Positions 52,327-62,037 are shown, numbered from the stretch's first letter. The stretch is DNA of 64,000 nucleotides from Pseudaeromonas sp963677375 (GCA_963677375.2 CAXXIF010000006.1:1-64000), one strand, 5' to 3'. Made by a program: numbers and translations. Notes: a model not told the origin generated them from the sequence alone.

Positions 52327-53216
52327 ATGTTAAGTGGTAGTCTTGTTGCCCTTGTTACTCCCATGGATGAGCATGGTGAAGTTGATCTGGTCTCGTTATC
52401 TCAACTGGTGGAGTATCACGTCGCCGCTGACACGGCCGGCATTGTGGTGATGGGAACGACGGGGGAATCTGCCACACTGGCTCTGGATGAACATTTGCGG
52501 GTTGTGGCCAAGACACTGGAATTTGCGGCTGAGCGGATACCTGTCATTGCAGGCTGCGGCTCCAACAATACGCGTCACGCTATCGAGTTGGCGACCAATC
52601 TGAAGTCCATCGGGGTCGAGTACGGTCTTTCCGTGACCCCTTATTACAACAAACCGACTCAGGAAGGGCTCTATCGTCACTACGCAGCCATTGGTGAGGC
52701 TAGTGGTCTGGCACAAATTCTTTATAATGTGCCGGGGCGGACCGGTTGTGATCTCAAACCCGAGACCGTTGGTCGTCTGGCTCATCAATATGGAATTTGT
52801 GGTATCAAGGAGGCAACGGGAGAGCTGTCCCGTCTCCAGCCGTTACGTGAACTGTGTGGGTACGATTTTGCACTCTACAGCGGTGATGATGCGTCCGGTT
52901 GTGATTTCATGCTGCGAGGTGGAAAATGGAGTTATTTCAGTGACCACCAACATTGCTGCCGCACTCATGAGCCAGATGTGTGCTGCTGCATTACAAGGTG
53001 ATAAGGATACGGCTCTGGCGTTGAACGAACGTCCTGATGCCTGTACACCGGACACTGTTTATTGAATCTAATCCAATCCCGGTCAAGTGGGCCTGCGCCC
53101 GACTGGGCTTGATTGCCAAATCCGGTTTGCGTCTGCCATTGACCCCCTTGAGCCCTTTGGCCCAACAGGCAATGGAGCAGGCGTTGACTCGAGCGGAGTT
53201 GATCCAGCGTGCATAA
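52327..53216 (+). CDS. dapA: 4-hydroxy-tetrahydrodipicolinate synthase DapA (two one-base frameshifts)
   Basis: Lysine/diaminopimelate biosynthesis aldolase; 295 residues when corrected. Motifs are VALVTPMDEHGEVD, VVMGTTGESATL, VTPYYNKPTQEGLYRHY, ILYNVPGRTGCDL and the Schiff-base lysine in CGIKEATGELSR. An extra A in the run 52923-52926 breaks the frame after CDFMLRGG; removing it gives GNGVISVTTNIAA. An extra C at 53033-53034 breaks it again; removing it gives ALNERLMPVHRTLFIESNPIPVKW and the terminal AQQAMEQALTRAELIQRA. DapA is normally essential, so errors are likely. The stop overlaps the bamC GTG. Confidence 0.9.
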
Positions 53217-54343
53217 ACAAAACAAGAACAACGGAAAGTCGGTCGGTCTAATGTGCGGGTTGTTAGGCGTCAGTCTGCTGGTCGGTTGCAGTTCATCCAT
53301 CGAGCGGAAACAGGCCAACAAAGATTTCGACTATCAGGATGCCAAGCTGGTTACTCGACCCTTCGTCGTCCCCACAGGCTTGCAGACTCCTGCCGATAAG
53401 AGCGATTACAAGATCCCTGCGCTGTCTCCGGTTGCTCAGAAGGGCGTGTTAGCCGGTGATGTTGATGTGCGCGCTCCCATCCAGGTTCTGACTGTGGTCC
53501 CCGGTAGCCGGGCTGAAGTCGATGGTAGCAACGTGACCCTGTGGTTCACGGCTCGTAGTGTCAATCAGCGTGTCGACAATGATATCTGGAACCAATTACT
53601 GGCCTTTATGGGGCGACGTAGTATTGGCATTGCCGACCTGAATACCCAGGCACGCACCATGGACACTGACTGGTTTTATGCCACGGAATCGTTAACTCCG
53701 TGGACTGAACAAGCGAAGGATGACGAGCAGATGCAGGTGCATCAGCGGTATCGTTTTTACCATCAAGAGTGATATCGAACGCCATCGTACCGGTTTAATG
53801 GTGCAGCTATTATCCCATGAAGCATTTGTGGATGGAGATAAGGATGACACGCCGGTCAGCAGCTTTGAACGTCGTCGCTATGCCGGTTTGCTGCTCAACC
53901 AGTTGGCTCTGGATTATGACCGTCAACTTCGTATTGGCGAAGTGAGCAAGAGTAATGGTCGTGCCGTTATGTCATTGGGCGTGGATGATAATGGGTTGAC
54001 CGCCTGGTTGGTGGATGCCCCCTTTGAGGCAACGTGGAGCCGATTAATTACCCTGCTGCCCAAGTTGAATTTCGAAATCACCAGCAAGCCTGAGTCCAAG
54101 GGGCTCATCGTCGTAGATTACGACGAGCCGGATGCCGATTTCTGGAAGCAACACGATATCGAGCCGTTTGGTCTGGATTCGGGGACTTACCGTCTGCAAC
54201 TGGGTGAGTACAAGGGAAAAACCTCCATCACTCTGTTTGATGAAGACAAAAAGCCAGTTCCCACCTCGGTGGTCAGCAAGATGTTTATTGGTTTGTCCAA
54301 GGCCTTCGGGCGTGAGCAAGCCGGTGTCATGACGAAGAAGTAA
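53209..54343 (+). CDS. bamC: Outer-membrane assembly lipoprotein BamC (one-base frameshift)
   Basis: Lipoprotein of the BAM complex, about 377 residues corrected. The start is GTG at 53209, inside the dapA end, giving a signal peptide with lipobox LLVGCSS; an ATG at 53251 also precedes the lipobox. The first frame has the BamC-typical DYKIPALSPVAQKGVLAGDVDVRAPIQVL region. An extra T in the run 53754-53758 shifts it; removing one gives HQRYRFTIKSDIERHRTGLMV. The second frame carries the C-terminal helix-grip domains. It sits between dapA and purC as in E. coli (formerly nlpB). Confidence 0.87.
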
Positions 54344-54346
54344 CAA

Positions 54347-54370
54347 CAAGGGGGCAGTACGGCCCCCTTG
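54347..54370 (+). other. Hairpin between bamC and purC
   Basis: CAAGGGGGC...GCCCCCTTG with an AGTACG loop and no T tract. Could attenuate or process the dapA-bamC-purC transcript. Confidence 0.55.
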
Positions 54371-54407
54371 TGCTATCTGCAACCTCACTTACTGGAGTAA
54401 GTAACAC

Positions 54408-55122
54408 ATGGAAAAGAAAGCCGAGTTGTATCGTGGCAAGGCCAAATCCGTCTATTCAACTGACGATCCCAGCCGTCTCGTCCTGCTGTTCCGCAACGAT
54501 ACGTCTGCTTTTGATGGCCAAAAGGTCGAACAACTGGATCGTAAGGGCATGGTGAACAATAAGTTCAACCATTTCATCATGACCAAACTGGAAGAAGCGG
54601 GTATCCCGACCCAGATGGATCGTCTGTTGTCCGATAATGAAGCTCTGGTCAAAAAGCTGCAGATGGTCCCTGTGGAGTGTGTGGTCCGTAACGTGGCCCG
54701 CCGGTTCAATCTGTCGTCGCCTCGGGGTGCAAGAAGGTCTGGATCTGAATCCGCCAACTTTCGAATTCTTCTTGAAAAATGATCCGCTGCACGACCCGAT
54801 GATCAACGAATTCCACATCCGTTCTTTTGGCTGGGCAACTGACGAACAAGTTGAACGCATGAAAGAGCTGACCTTCAAGGTTAATGATGTGCTGAAAAAG
54901 ATGTTTGATGATGCCGGATTGATCTTGGTCGATTACAAACTGGAGTTCGGTGTCTTCGAAGGTCAGGTCGTACTGGGTGATGAATTCTCTCCGGATGGTT
55001 GCCGTCTGTGGGACAAGGTGACCCGTCAGAAGCTGGATAAGGATCGTTTCCGCCAAGGCTTGGGTGGAGTGATCGAAGCTTATGAAGAAGTCGCGCACCG
55101 TCTGGGCGTCAAGCTCGATTAA
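54408..55122 (+). CDS. purC: SAICAR synthetase PurC (one-base frameshift)
   Basis: Purine biosynthesis enzyme joining CAIR and aspartate; 237 residues corrected. The N-terminus MEKKAELYRGKAKSVYSTDDPSRLVLLFRNDTSAFD and the VPVECVVRNVA segment are in the first frame. An extra C in the run 54697-54699 shifts it; removing it gives VRNVAAGSICRRLGVQEG. The remaining frame has PPTFEFFLKNDPLHDPMIN, LVDYKLEFG and LGDEFSPDGCRLWD. The ATG follows GGAG. Confidence 0.92.
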
Positions 55123-55163
55123 TAGCGCAGTCGACACAAACGTTTGCTCTTAAACGAGCGAGA

Positions 55164-55195
55164 TAAAAAACGGCGCCGGAAAGGCGCCGTTTTTA
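55164..55195. terminator. Bidirectional terminator between purC and dbpA
   Basis: AAAAAACGGCGCC/GGCGCCGTTTTT stem-loop, with A and T tracts on both sides, between convergent genes. Confidence 0.88.
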
Positions 55196-55223
55196 TGTCG
55201 TAGGAGCATGAGAGCATGGCGCT

Positions 55224-56603
55224 TTACTGCACCAAGCGCGCCTTGCAATTCTTGCCCTTGAGTTTCCCCTGCTGCAGTCGCTTGAGAGCCTTGTTCGCAC
55301 TCTCCTGACGGATGGCAACATAGGCGTGGGTATCGAACAGATCGATTTTCCCGACCTCGCTGGCTGTGAGTCCGGCCTCTCCCGTCAGGGCTCCGAGAAT
55401 ATCGCCTGGGCGGATCTTGGCCTTTTTACCGCCATCGATACATAGGGTCGCCATTTCCGGTTGCAAGGGCTCCTGACTACTGCTCTTGAGTGAGCCCAAG
55501 TTGATCCAGCTCAGACGACCGCCCAGATAATCTTCCAAAGCCAGGGCGCGTTGCATCTCCTGCGGTGTACACAGGCTTAATGCCAGGCCGCTCTGACCGG
55601 CGCGGCCGGTGCGCCCGATACGGTGAATATGAATTTCCGGGTCCTGAGCCATCTCATAGTTGATGACCGCAGACAGATCCTTGATGTCCAGACCACGAGC
55701 GGCGACATCGGTCGCGACTAGCACGCGGCAGCTGCGGTTGGAGAAGCGAACCAGCACTTGATCCCGCTCGCGCTGCTCCAGGTCACCATGCAGGGCGAGC
55801 ACCGAGATATCACGGGCACGCAAGGTATCATGCACCGATTGACACTCACGTTTGGTGTTGCAGAACACCACGCAGGAGTCGGGCTGGAAATGGGCCAGGA
55901 TCTTCATCAGAGCGGAAGCACGAGCGCCGCGCTCGACTTCGAAGAAACTTTGGTCGATATGGCGACTATCGTGGGTGGCTTCGACGCTGACCTCGACCGG
56001 ATCTTTTTGCACTTGAGCACTGATGCGGGCGATCTCTTCCGGATAGGTCGCAGAAAACAGCAGGGTCTGACGGCGCTTGGGGGCCTGACGAATCACGTCG
56101 ACCATCACATCGGAAAAGCCCATATCCAGCATGCGATCGGCTTCATCCAGCACCAGAGTTTGCAGGTGGTCCAGACTCAAGCTGCGACGATGCAGGTGGT
56201 CCTGAATTCGTCCCGGCGTGCCAACGACAATATGGGCCGGGTGGGTCAATGAATCCAGCTGCGGCCCCATGGGGACGCCACCGCAGAGTGTCAGGATCTT
56301 GATGTTTGGCGTGAATCGAGCCAGTCGGCGCAACTCTTTGCCCACTTGATCGGCCAGTTCACGGGTTGGGCACAGCACCAGCGCCTGGGTCCGGTATTGG
56401 GACACTTCCAGACGTGATAGCAGGCCGATGCCAAAAGCGGCGGTTTTACCACTTCCGGTCTTGGCCTTGGCCAACACATCCTGACCTTGCAAGATCAGTG
56501 GCAGCGCCTTGGCTTGAATGGGGGTCATGCTGGTGTAGCCCAAGGCTGCCAGATTGTTCAGTTGCTCGGCGGGAAGTGCCAGGCTGGAGAAATCAGTATT
56601 CAC
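55224..56603 (-). CDS. dbpA: ATP-dependent RNA helicase DbpA
   Basis: DEAD-box helicase acting on 23S rRNA in 50S assembly; 459 residues. Motifs in order are the Q motif GYTSMTPIQAKALP, AKTGSGKT, PTRELADQV, TPGRIQDHL, DEAD in VLDEADRMLDMGFSD, SAT, and HRIGRTGRAGQSG. The C-terminal DbpA RNA-binding domain includes EMATLCIDGGKKAKIRPGDILGALTGEAGL and ends KLKGKNCKARLV. The GTG at 56603 (VNTDFSSLALPAEQL) is preferred, because it matches the E. coli N-terminus; the frame is open 48 bases further. Unlike its neighbours it shows no frameshift. Confidence 0.94.
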   Translation of the reverse strand: MNTDFSSLALPAEQLNNLAALGYTSMTPIQAKALPLILQGQDVLAKAKTGSGKTAAFGIGLLSRLEVSQYRTQALVLCPTRELADQVGKELRRLARFTPNIKILTLCGGVPMGPQLDSLTHPAHIVVGTPGRIQDHLHRRSLSLDHLQTLVLDEADRMLDMGFSDVMVDVIRQAPKRRQTLLFSATYPEEIARISAQVQKDPVEVSVEATHDSRHIDQSFFEVERGARASALMKILAHFQPDSCVVFCNTKRECQSVHDTLRARDISVLALHGDLEQRERDQVLVRFSNRSCRVLVATDVAARGLDIKDLSAVINYEMAQDPEIHIHRIGRTGRAGQSGLALSLCTPQEMQRALALEDYLGGRLSWINLGSLKSSSQEPLQPEMATLCIDGGKKAKIRPGDILGALTGEAGLTASEVGKIDLFDTHAYVAIRQESANKALKRLQQGKLKGKNCKARLVQ

Positions 56604-56762
56604 GCAAAAAACTCGTATCGATGGGAGAAGGGCTGCGGGTGTATAAATCACCCGACAGGCATGGCGCAGATAATAGCAGAGTTAATGATGTGGTGCCGGT
56701 AAAACGGCCCTGCTCAAGCCGCCAACCGGGGAGGGGGCCGTTGGCGAAAGCGAGCCGTCGAG

Positions 56763-56975
56763 TCAGGGCGTTGGTGGTTGTTTGTCGTCGGTTGCTGGCG
56801 GAGTTTTTTTCTCGTCATGTCGAGGCCAGTCATCCTCATCATCATCTGTGACTTCGCGGATCTTGTCGCGATATTTGGGCAACTGCTTCTCAAGTTGCTT
56901 CATATCTTTGATCGCATTGAGGAATATACCGAGGAGCAACAACATCGGTAGACCAATCCACAGCCAGAGATTCAT
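56763..56975 (-). CDS. DUF2897 (YpfN-like) small membrane protein
   Basis: A 70-residue protein with one N-terminal membrane helix (about 3-21) and a charged cytoplasmic tail (KYRDKIREVTDDDEDDWPRHDEKKT). It matches the small DUF2897/YpfN group that lies near dapE in E. coli. It starts nine bases after the corrected stop of the M15 peptidase gene. Confidence 0.78.
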   Translation of the reverse strand: MNLWLWIGLPMLLLLGIFLNAIKDMKQLEKQLPKYRDKIREVTDDDEDDWPRHDEKKTPPATDDKQPPTP

Positions 56976-56984
56976 ATGTCAGAC

Positions 56985-57672
56985 CTATTGAGAAAGCGTT
57001 GGGGCAATGTAGCGCTGCCAGAGCGCAGGAAGTTGCGCCAGTATACACGCTTTACCGGCGATGGCGGATTGCTGCAGACACTCGGCTAATGCGCTGCAGG
57101 TCAGTAGCTTGGCCATGGGCTGACTTTCGGCTCTGTGACTCAGATGCCAGGGTTCGATGGCGATGCCCCCCGACGTCCTGGGCGAAGGGCCGGTAGAAAC
57201 CGAACTGTTCCATGTTGCGATCCAGCCATCGGCTTAGCTCGGCAAAGTAGCCATCGGCTGCGTACTCCCACGGCTCCAGTTGTAACGATTGTCCTGCAGG
57301 TAACAGCCGCGGGGCGTAGAGATCCATATCCGTTCCCCAATGATGTCGGCTGGTTCCGGGCAGGGCGCTCCAGCGCAGAATGGCATGAATGCGAGCTTCT
57401 TCATCCAGTGTCGCGATATCCAGCGGCTGGCTGCGAGCATCAAGCACCGGACGTTGGCCAGTGAATTTATCATTCCAGATCGCCAGTTGCCGGGCAAAGC
57501 TGCGATAGCTGGACGCGAGTGCCAGCTCCAGTCCATCGCTTCGGGCGGCTACTTGCATGGCGATGAAGGCATGAGCGGCGCCTGGGTGAAGCCGATGCGG
57601 AGAGTCGGCAAGCTGGATGAGATGGCTCTCATCCAGCCCGAGACAGTGAGCAAGGCGCAGTGTTGGCGTCAT
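56985..57672 (-). CDS. M15/VanY-type D-alanyl-D-alanine carboxypeptidase (one-base frameshift)
   Basis: Zinc peptidase of the M15 family, 228 residues when corrected. It has no obvious signal peptide. The visible core is LALASSYRSFARQLAIWNDKF, then GTSRHHWGTDMDLY, which gives two zinc ligands. An extra base in the six-C run 57166-57171 shifts the frame. Removing one gives AQDVGGIAIEPWHLSHRAESQP, restoring the EPWH motif with the third zinc ligand, and the frame then runs to a TAG at 56985. It is 2 bases downstream of dapE (start 57672, dapE stop 57675) and upstream of the DUF2897 gene. Confidence 0.82.
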
Positions 57673-57674
57673 GT

Positions 57675-58812
57675 TCAGCCCAGCAAGCGCCGCAGAATGA
57701 CGGTATAGACGTCGGCCAGGGCCTCAAGATCCGTGACATTTACGCACTCGTTGAGTTTGTGAATGGTGGCATTGGACCGGACCCAATTCGATCACCTGGG
57801 CGCCGGTACGGGCAATGAAGCGTCCATCCGAGGTTCCGCCTGAGGTCGAAAGTTCGGTGTCGATCCCCTGAACTTCGTTGATGGCGGCCACGGTCGCATC
57901 CACCAGGTCGCCTGAGGACGTTAAAAATGGATGACCGCTCAGTGTCCAGGTCAGTTCGTAATCGAGGCCATGCTTGTCAAGAATTCCCTGCACCAACTGC
58001 TTGATCCGCTCATCACTCAATTCAGTACTGAAGCGGAAGTTAAATTGGACCTTGAGTTCACCAGGAATGACGTTCGAAAGCTCCGGTGCCGCCGGAGATG
58101 TTCGGAATTTGAAAGCTGGTCGGAGGAAAGAAGGCATTACCTTGGTCCCAGACTGTATGGGCCAATTCCGCCAGTGCCGGAGCTGCATCGTGGATAGGAT
58201 TGCGCCCCCAGATGTGGGTAGGCGACATGACCCTGAATACCTTTGACCAACAGGTCACCGGTAATGGAGCCACGGCGACCATTTTTAACGACATCACCCA
58301 AGGTGCGAGTCGAGGAGGGCTCGCCCTACCAGGCACCAGGTGATCTTTTCGCCGCGAGCTTCCAGGGTTTCTATCACCTTAGGGGTACCATTGATGAACG
58401 GACCCTCTTCATCACTGGTGATGAGAAAGGCTATGGAGCCCGGGTGATCGGGATGGGCATTCACGAAACGTTCAACCGCCACCAGCATGGCTGCCAGAGA
58501 ACCCTTCATATCGGCCGCACCACGTCCGTATAACATGCCATCGCGAATGGTGGGTTCAAAGGGTGGAGAATCCCACTGCTCCAGCGGACCGGTGGGAACA
58601 ACATCGGTGTGGCCCGCAAAGCAGAAGAGGGGGCCTGTTGTTCCGCGGCGCGCCCAGAGATTGGTGGTGTCATGGAAGACCATGGGTTCTATGGTGAAGC
58701 CCAGACGCTCCAGATAGTCGGCCATCATCTGCTGGCATCCTGCATCTTCCGGCGTCACCGAGGGGCGTGAGATCAGATCACGGGCCAGAGCCAGAACGGG
58801 GGAGTCAGACAT
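57675..58812 (-). CDS. dapE: Succinyl-diaminopimelate desuccinylase DapE (four one-base frameshifts)
   Basis: Di-zinc enzyme of the lysine/diaminopimelate pathway; 377 residues when corrected. Extra bases are seen in four short runs: 58324-58326, 58205-58209, 58077-58079 and 57774-57775. Correcting them restores in order CLVGEPSSTRTLGDVVKNGRRGS, HLGRNPIHDAAPALAELA, ISGGTGASNVIPGELKVQFNFR and IELGPVNATIHKLNECV. The N-terminal part has the metal sites FAGHTDVVPTG and YGRGAADMKGSLAAML and the catalytic SDEEGPFINGT. Four lesions in one essential gene, all insertions, point to local sequence error. It is downstream of the ArsC-family gene, as in E. coli. Confidence 0.9.
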
Positions 58813-58836
58813 ATTTGATCCTTGCTGATTGAGAAA

Positions 58837-59188
58837 TTAGTGGCCCAGAAGTGCCTGATAGCGGGGTTCATCAAAACCGAGCAGATAGTGGCTGCCTTGT
58901 ACCAGCAGCGGGCGTTTGATAATGGCTGGCTGTTCCAGCATCAGGATACGAGCCGAGGCGTGATCGAGTGTCGATTTACACTCATCGCTCAAGGCTCGGT
59001 AGGTGGTGCCGCGACGATTGAGGAGTGCTTCCCAGCCGAGTATCTCGATAAATTCATCCAGCAGGTGTTGGCGGCAAACCATCTTTTCGGTAATCGTGAA
59101 AACGGTAACTGATGTTTCGATTATCCAGCCATTTCAAGGCTTTTTTCAGGGTATCGCATTGACGGATCCCGTAGACGACCACACTCAT
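58837..59188 (-). CDS. ArsC/Spx-family protein YffB (one-base frameshift)
   Basis: A thioredoxin-fold protein of the ArsC/Spx/YffB group, 116 residues when corrected. The N-terminal frame from the ATG at 59188 reads VVVYGIRQCDTLKKALKWLDNRNISYRFHDYRKDGLP. An extra base at 59070-59071 shifts it; removing it gives DGLPQHLLDEFIEILGWEALLNRRGTTYR, with KRPLL near the end. It has the single cysteine of the QCDT motif. It lies directly upstream of dapE, the yffB-dapE order of enterobacteria. Function in cells is not established. Confidence 0.85.
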
Positions 59189-59447
59189 TTCACAGGTTCA
59201 CAACAATTAAACATGGGCGGATTCTGGCATTCCATGTGCGCGGAGGCAAGGCAGAATCGGCGTTATCTCGGGTGGGTTACGCTGTTTCGCCGTCCGTCCA
59301 TGGCATTCAACGAATGGCTCATTGACGGATTTTGCGATCAGGCTCGACCCCTGAGGGCTAATGATGGTTGGCGCAATAACTTTGCTACTGAAATAATTCA
59401 GCTCACAAGGGGACGATCCCCGGGTTGTGGAGACAGGAGGTTTCCTT

Positions 59448-60527
59448 ATGTTCGGTTTCTTGCGTGATATCGGCAGTGCGGGTTTGCACACCCAAGATTT
59501 TACCGCCACCCGTGCTCAGTTCATTGGCAAGCGGCTATCCTGGATCTTGCGACTGCTGATCGTGGCTATTCCTCTCTGGTGGGGAGTCGATGCTCTGACC
59601 TTGCCTTCCGAGTACCTTCCTCTACTGCTGCGTTATCGTCTGCTGGCGAGTGGCTCCTTGCTGCTAGTTGTCATGCTGCTGCATTTTCGGCAGCAATGGC
59701 TGATGTTCTGTATGGCGCTGAGCTTGCTGGTATTGATGCTCTTTCATGCGCTTTGTCTGCTGGAGTTGTCGGAACTGGATCCCCTGCCGGTTGGTTTCAG
59801 CTTATTCCCCTTCGTTCTGATGAGTCTGTTTGCCGTTCTTCCTTTGACCCTGCTGGCGAGCGCAGCCCTCAATCTGTTTATTACGAGCGCCTGTGTACTG
59901 GTCGTGGTGCTGGTGCCATCAGCTGCTTGGGGTGGGGAACTGGGCTCTCTGTTATGGCTGAGTTTGTTGTTCGGCGGTGCGGCAACCTGGGTTCAGGCGG
60001 GACAGTTACTCATGTTATTACAGCTATACCGGGAGTCGACCACGGATCCACTCACTCAGTTGATGAACCGTCGAGTCTTTATGCGCTCCCAGCATGCAGC
60101 GCACCAAGCCTTTGCCGCACGCCAGCAGGTGTACAGCGTCCTGTTGCTGGATTTGGACCGCTTCAAGCGCATCAATGATCAGCATGGACATTTGGTGGGG
60201 GATCAGGTGTTGCGGACGGTTGCGGATCTGCTACGCCGAGCCATCAGTGCCAAGCAGGGGGACGTTGCCCGCTTTGGCGGGGAGGAGTTCATTCTGTTAC
60301 TGAGCGGCACAACCTTAGCTGGTGCGTTGGAACGAGCAGAACAACTGCGTTCACAAATTGCGGCCCTCGAGATCCTGTACGCCGAGGATGCAGAGCCCCT
60401 GACCGTGAGCGTCAGCATAGGTGTTGCCGAAGTACAGCGGATGGAAACTCAAGAGGAGTTGTTGGTCCGGGCGGATGAGCAACTGTATCAGGCTAAGCAG
60501 GACGGGCGAAACCGGGTTTGTGGTTAA
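59448..60527 (+). CDS. Membrane diguanylate cyclase (GGDEF)
   Basis: A 359-residue protein with an N-terminal region of about six hydrophobic helices (about 26-190) and a C-terminal GGDEF domain. The domain begins TTDPLTQLMNRRVF, continues LLLDLDRFKRINDQHGHLVGDQVL, and has the intact active signature RFGGEEF and SIGVAE. The expected inhibitory RxxD site reads KQGD, so product inhibition may be weakened. It should make c-di-GMP at the inner membrane. The start is well defined by a perfect AGGAGG eight bases before the ATG. Confidence 0.93.
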   Translation: MFGFLRDIGSAGLHTQDFTATRAQFIGKRLSWILRLLIVAIPLWWGVDALTLPSEYLPLLLRYRLLASGSLLLVVMLLHFRQQWLMFCMALSLLVLMLFHALCLLELSELDPLPVGFSLFPFVLMSLFAVLPLTLLASAALNLFITSACVLVVVLVPSAAWGGELGSLLWLSLLFGGAATWVQAGQLLMLLQLYRESTTDPLTQLMNRRVFMRSQHAAHQAFAARQQVYSVLLLDLDRFKRINDQHGHLVGDQVLRTVADLLRRAISAKQGDVARFGGEEFILLLSGTTLAGALERAEQLRSQIAALEILYAEDAEPLTVSVSIGVAEVQRMETQEELLVRADEQLYQAKQDGRNRVCG

Positions 60528-60539
60528 CCCGGTTTTCGC
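60505..60539 (+). terminator. Terminator overlapping the diguanylate cyclase stop codon
   Basis: Arms AACCGGGTT/AACCCGGTT extended by GCGAA/TTCGC, with a TTTT run; the stop TAA (60525-60527) lies in the loop and right arm. Placed between convergent genes. Confidence 0.7.
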
Positions 60540-60543
60540 TGAG

Positions 60544-60792
60544 TTAATCGATGAGTTGATACTGTCCGGAAAGGGTCTGGGCCAGGTATTTGAACATATT
60601 GAAAACGGCCATGGTCTTGGGGCTCGGAACTCCCTGCTCATCAAAGAAAAACTCGCCTTTGAAGATCAGTATCCCGTTTTTTTGCTCCACGCTATCGGCT
60701 CGCATGCCGGCCATGTAATCCTCATGGTCCATGATCATCTGGTTGGCCATGGTCAGTAAGGCTTGACGTTGGATCGGGGCTTTATCGGCCAT
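60544..60792 (-). CDS. yciN: YciN family protein (DUF2498)
   Basis: An 82-residue protein matching E. coli YciN through the whole length: IQRQALLTMANQMIMDHEDYMAGM, NGILIFKGEFFFDEQGVPSPKTMAVFNMFKYLAQTLS. Function unknown. The ATG at 60792 is spaced correctly from AGGAG; the ATG at 60798 is too close to it. Confidence 0.9.
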   Translation of the reverse strand: MADKAPIQRQALLTMANQMIMDHEDYMAGMRADSVEQKNGILIFKGEFFFDEQGVPSPKTMAVFNMFKYLAQTLSGQYQLID

Positions 60793-60880
60793 TAACATAT
60801 CTCCTGGTGCTCGGTTATGTGGCGCAGCATAGCCCAGTCAGGTGTCGAACTGAAGTCACGGTTGAGCGGCGGCTGCTAAG

Positions 60881-60911
60881 AAAAAGCCGCCCATCCAGAT
60901 GGATGAGCGGC
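60881..60911 (-). terminator. Intrinsic terminator of ompA
   Basis: On the minus strand a GCCGCTCATCC/GGATGGGCGGC stem is followed by TTTTTC, 25 bases after the ompA stop. Confidence 0.85.
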
Positions 60912-60935
60912 CCGGGAGCTTGGCGTCAGAAGCTA

Positions 60936-61976
60936 TTACTTCTGGACGACGATCTCTTTGATTCCCTTGACTTCGATTTCGACGCGACGGTCCGGAGCCA
61001 GGCAAACGATCAGGTTCTTGCGGTTCTTGACGGTATTGCACGAGGTGCTAGTTACTGGGCTGGCTTCACCGCGACCTGCTGCTGAAATTTTGCTGGCAGC
61101 AATGCCCTTGGTGGTCAGGAAGGTCGCAACAGTTTGAGCTCGGCGTTGAGACAGCGCTTGGTTGGCGGCATCAGAACCGATCCGGTCGGTATAACCGTAT
61201 ACCACGGTCTGGTTATCTTTCATCTCCAGATGGGTGATCTCGTTATACAGCTTGGTCAGCGCCGCTTGGCCTTCTGGCTTGAGGGTTGCCTTACCGAAAT
61301 CGAACAACACATCAGAGGTCAGGGTAAAACGCTTGGTTTCAACGACTTCTTGTGGTGCCGGGGCTGGAGCAGGCTCGGCTACCGGGGCTGCTACCGCGAC
61401 AGGGGCAGGAGTGCTGCTACGAGTCGGGTAGTAGACCACTTCCATGCCAAAGTTGTGAATATCGGTGTTGCCGGTCGCGGAACGACCTGCATCGTCGACT
61501 AGACGGTAGCGGGCTTGCAGATCCAGCGCATCGTTGACACGGTAGGCGGCACCCAGACCGAACACCGGCGAGTAGCCATGGGCTGTGGTGTTGGCGGCAT
61601 CATTGGTGGTGAAGTCACGCATAACACCAAACTCACCCAGCAACGACACTTGCTTGGTCAGTGGCAGGCGTGGCAATACAGAGGCGGTCCAACCATCGGC
61701 ACGCCAGGTTTTACCGTCAACCTTGGCCTTCCCAAACCAGTCATAGCCCACTTCGAAGCCTACGTTTTCATTCAGGGTGTAACCAGCCAGCAAGCGAGAA
61801 GAGAACGCATCGCGTTCGACACCAGAATTAGCAAGATCGGTCAGGTTTTGGGCTCGGCTCCAACCTGCGCCACCGCCTACGAAGGCTCCCTCTGCATCGT
61901 TTGCTTGAGCCACAGAACTCATGGCCAGACCAGCAATGAGGCTTGCAATCAGAGTAGATGCCACTGTCAATTTCAT
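60936..61976 (-). CDS. ompA: Outer-membrane porin/anchor protein OmpA
   Basis: A 346-residue outer-membrane protein. The signal peptide ends in VAQA (residue 25). The eight-strand barrel covers about 27-190, followed by a Pro/Ala hinge (about 193-211: TPAPVAVAAPVAEPAPAPAP) and the OmpA C-terminal peptidoglycan-binding domain. That domain has DVLFDFGKATLKPEG, VYGYTDRIGSDAANQALSQRRAQTVATFL and GRGEASPV. The paired cysteines near the end (TSCNTVKNRKNLIVCLAPDRRVEI) match enteric OmpA. The ATG follows AGGAG. Confidence 0.95.
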   Translation of the reverse strand: MKLTVASTLIASLIAGLAMSSVAQANDAEGAFVGGGAGWSRAQNLTDLANSGVERDAFSSRLLAGYTLNENVGFEVGYDWFGKAKVDGKTWRADGWTASVLPRLPLTKQVSLLGEFGVMRDFTTNDAANTTAHGYSPVFGLGAAYRVNDALDLQARYRLVDDAGRSATGNTDIHNFGMEVVYYPTRSSTPAPVAVAAPVAEPAPAPAPQEVVETKRFTLTSDVLFDFGKATLKPEGQAALTKLYNEITHLEMKDNQTVVYGYTDRIGSDAANQALSQRRAQTVATFLTTKGIAASKISAAGRGEASPVTSTSCNTVKNRKNLIVCLAPDRRVEIEVKGIKEIVVQK

Positions 61977-61998
61977 TTTTATATTAACTCCTAGATGG

Positions 61999-62020
61999 AA
62001 AAAACCGGCTCAAGGCCGGG
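61999..62020 (-). other. Hairpin with T6 in the ompA leader
   Basis: On the minus strand CCGGC-CTTGA-GCCGG is followed by six T residues, just before the ompA ribosome-binding site. It resembles a weak intrinsic terminator or a 5' mRNA-stabilising hairpin. Confidence 0.5.
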
Positions 62021-62037
62021 AATGTGACGCGGGTCAT

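Noticed and set aside
54697..54699. Programmed frameshifting as an explanation for the breaks in purC, dapA, dapE and others
   Set aside because: No slippery heptamer or stimulator pattern is shared; the breaks are at varied short runs, several per gene, and in families that never use frameshifting.
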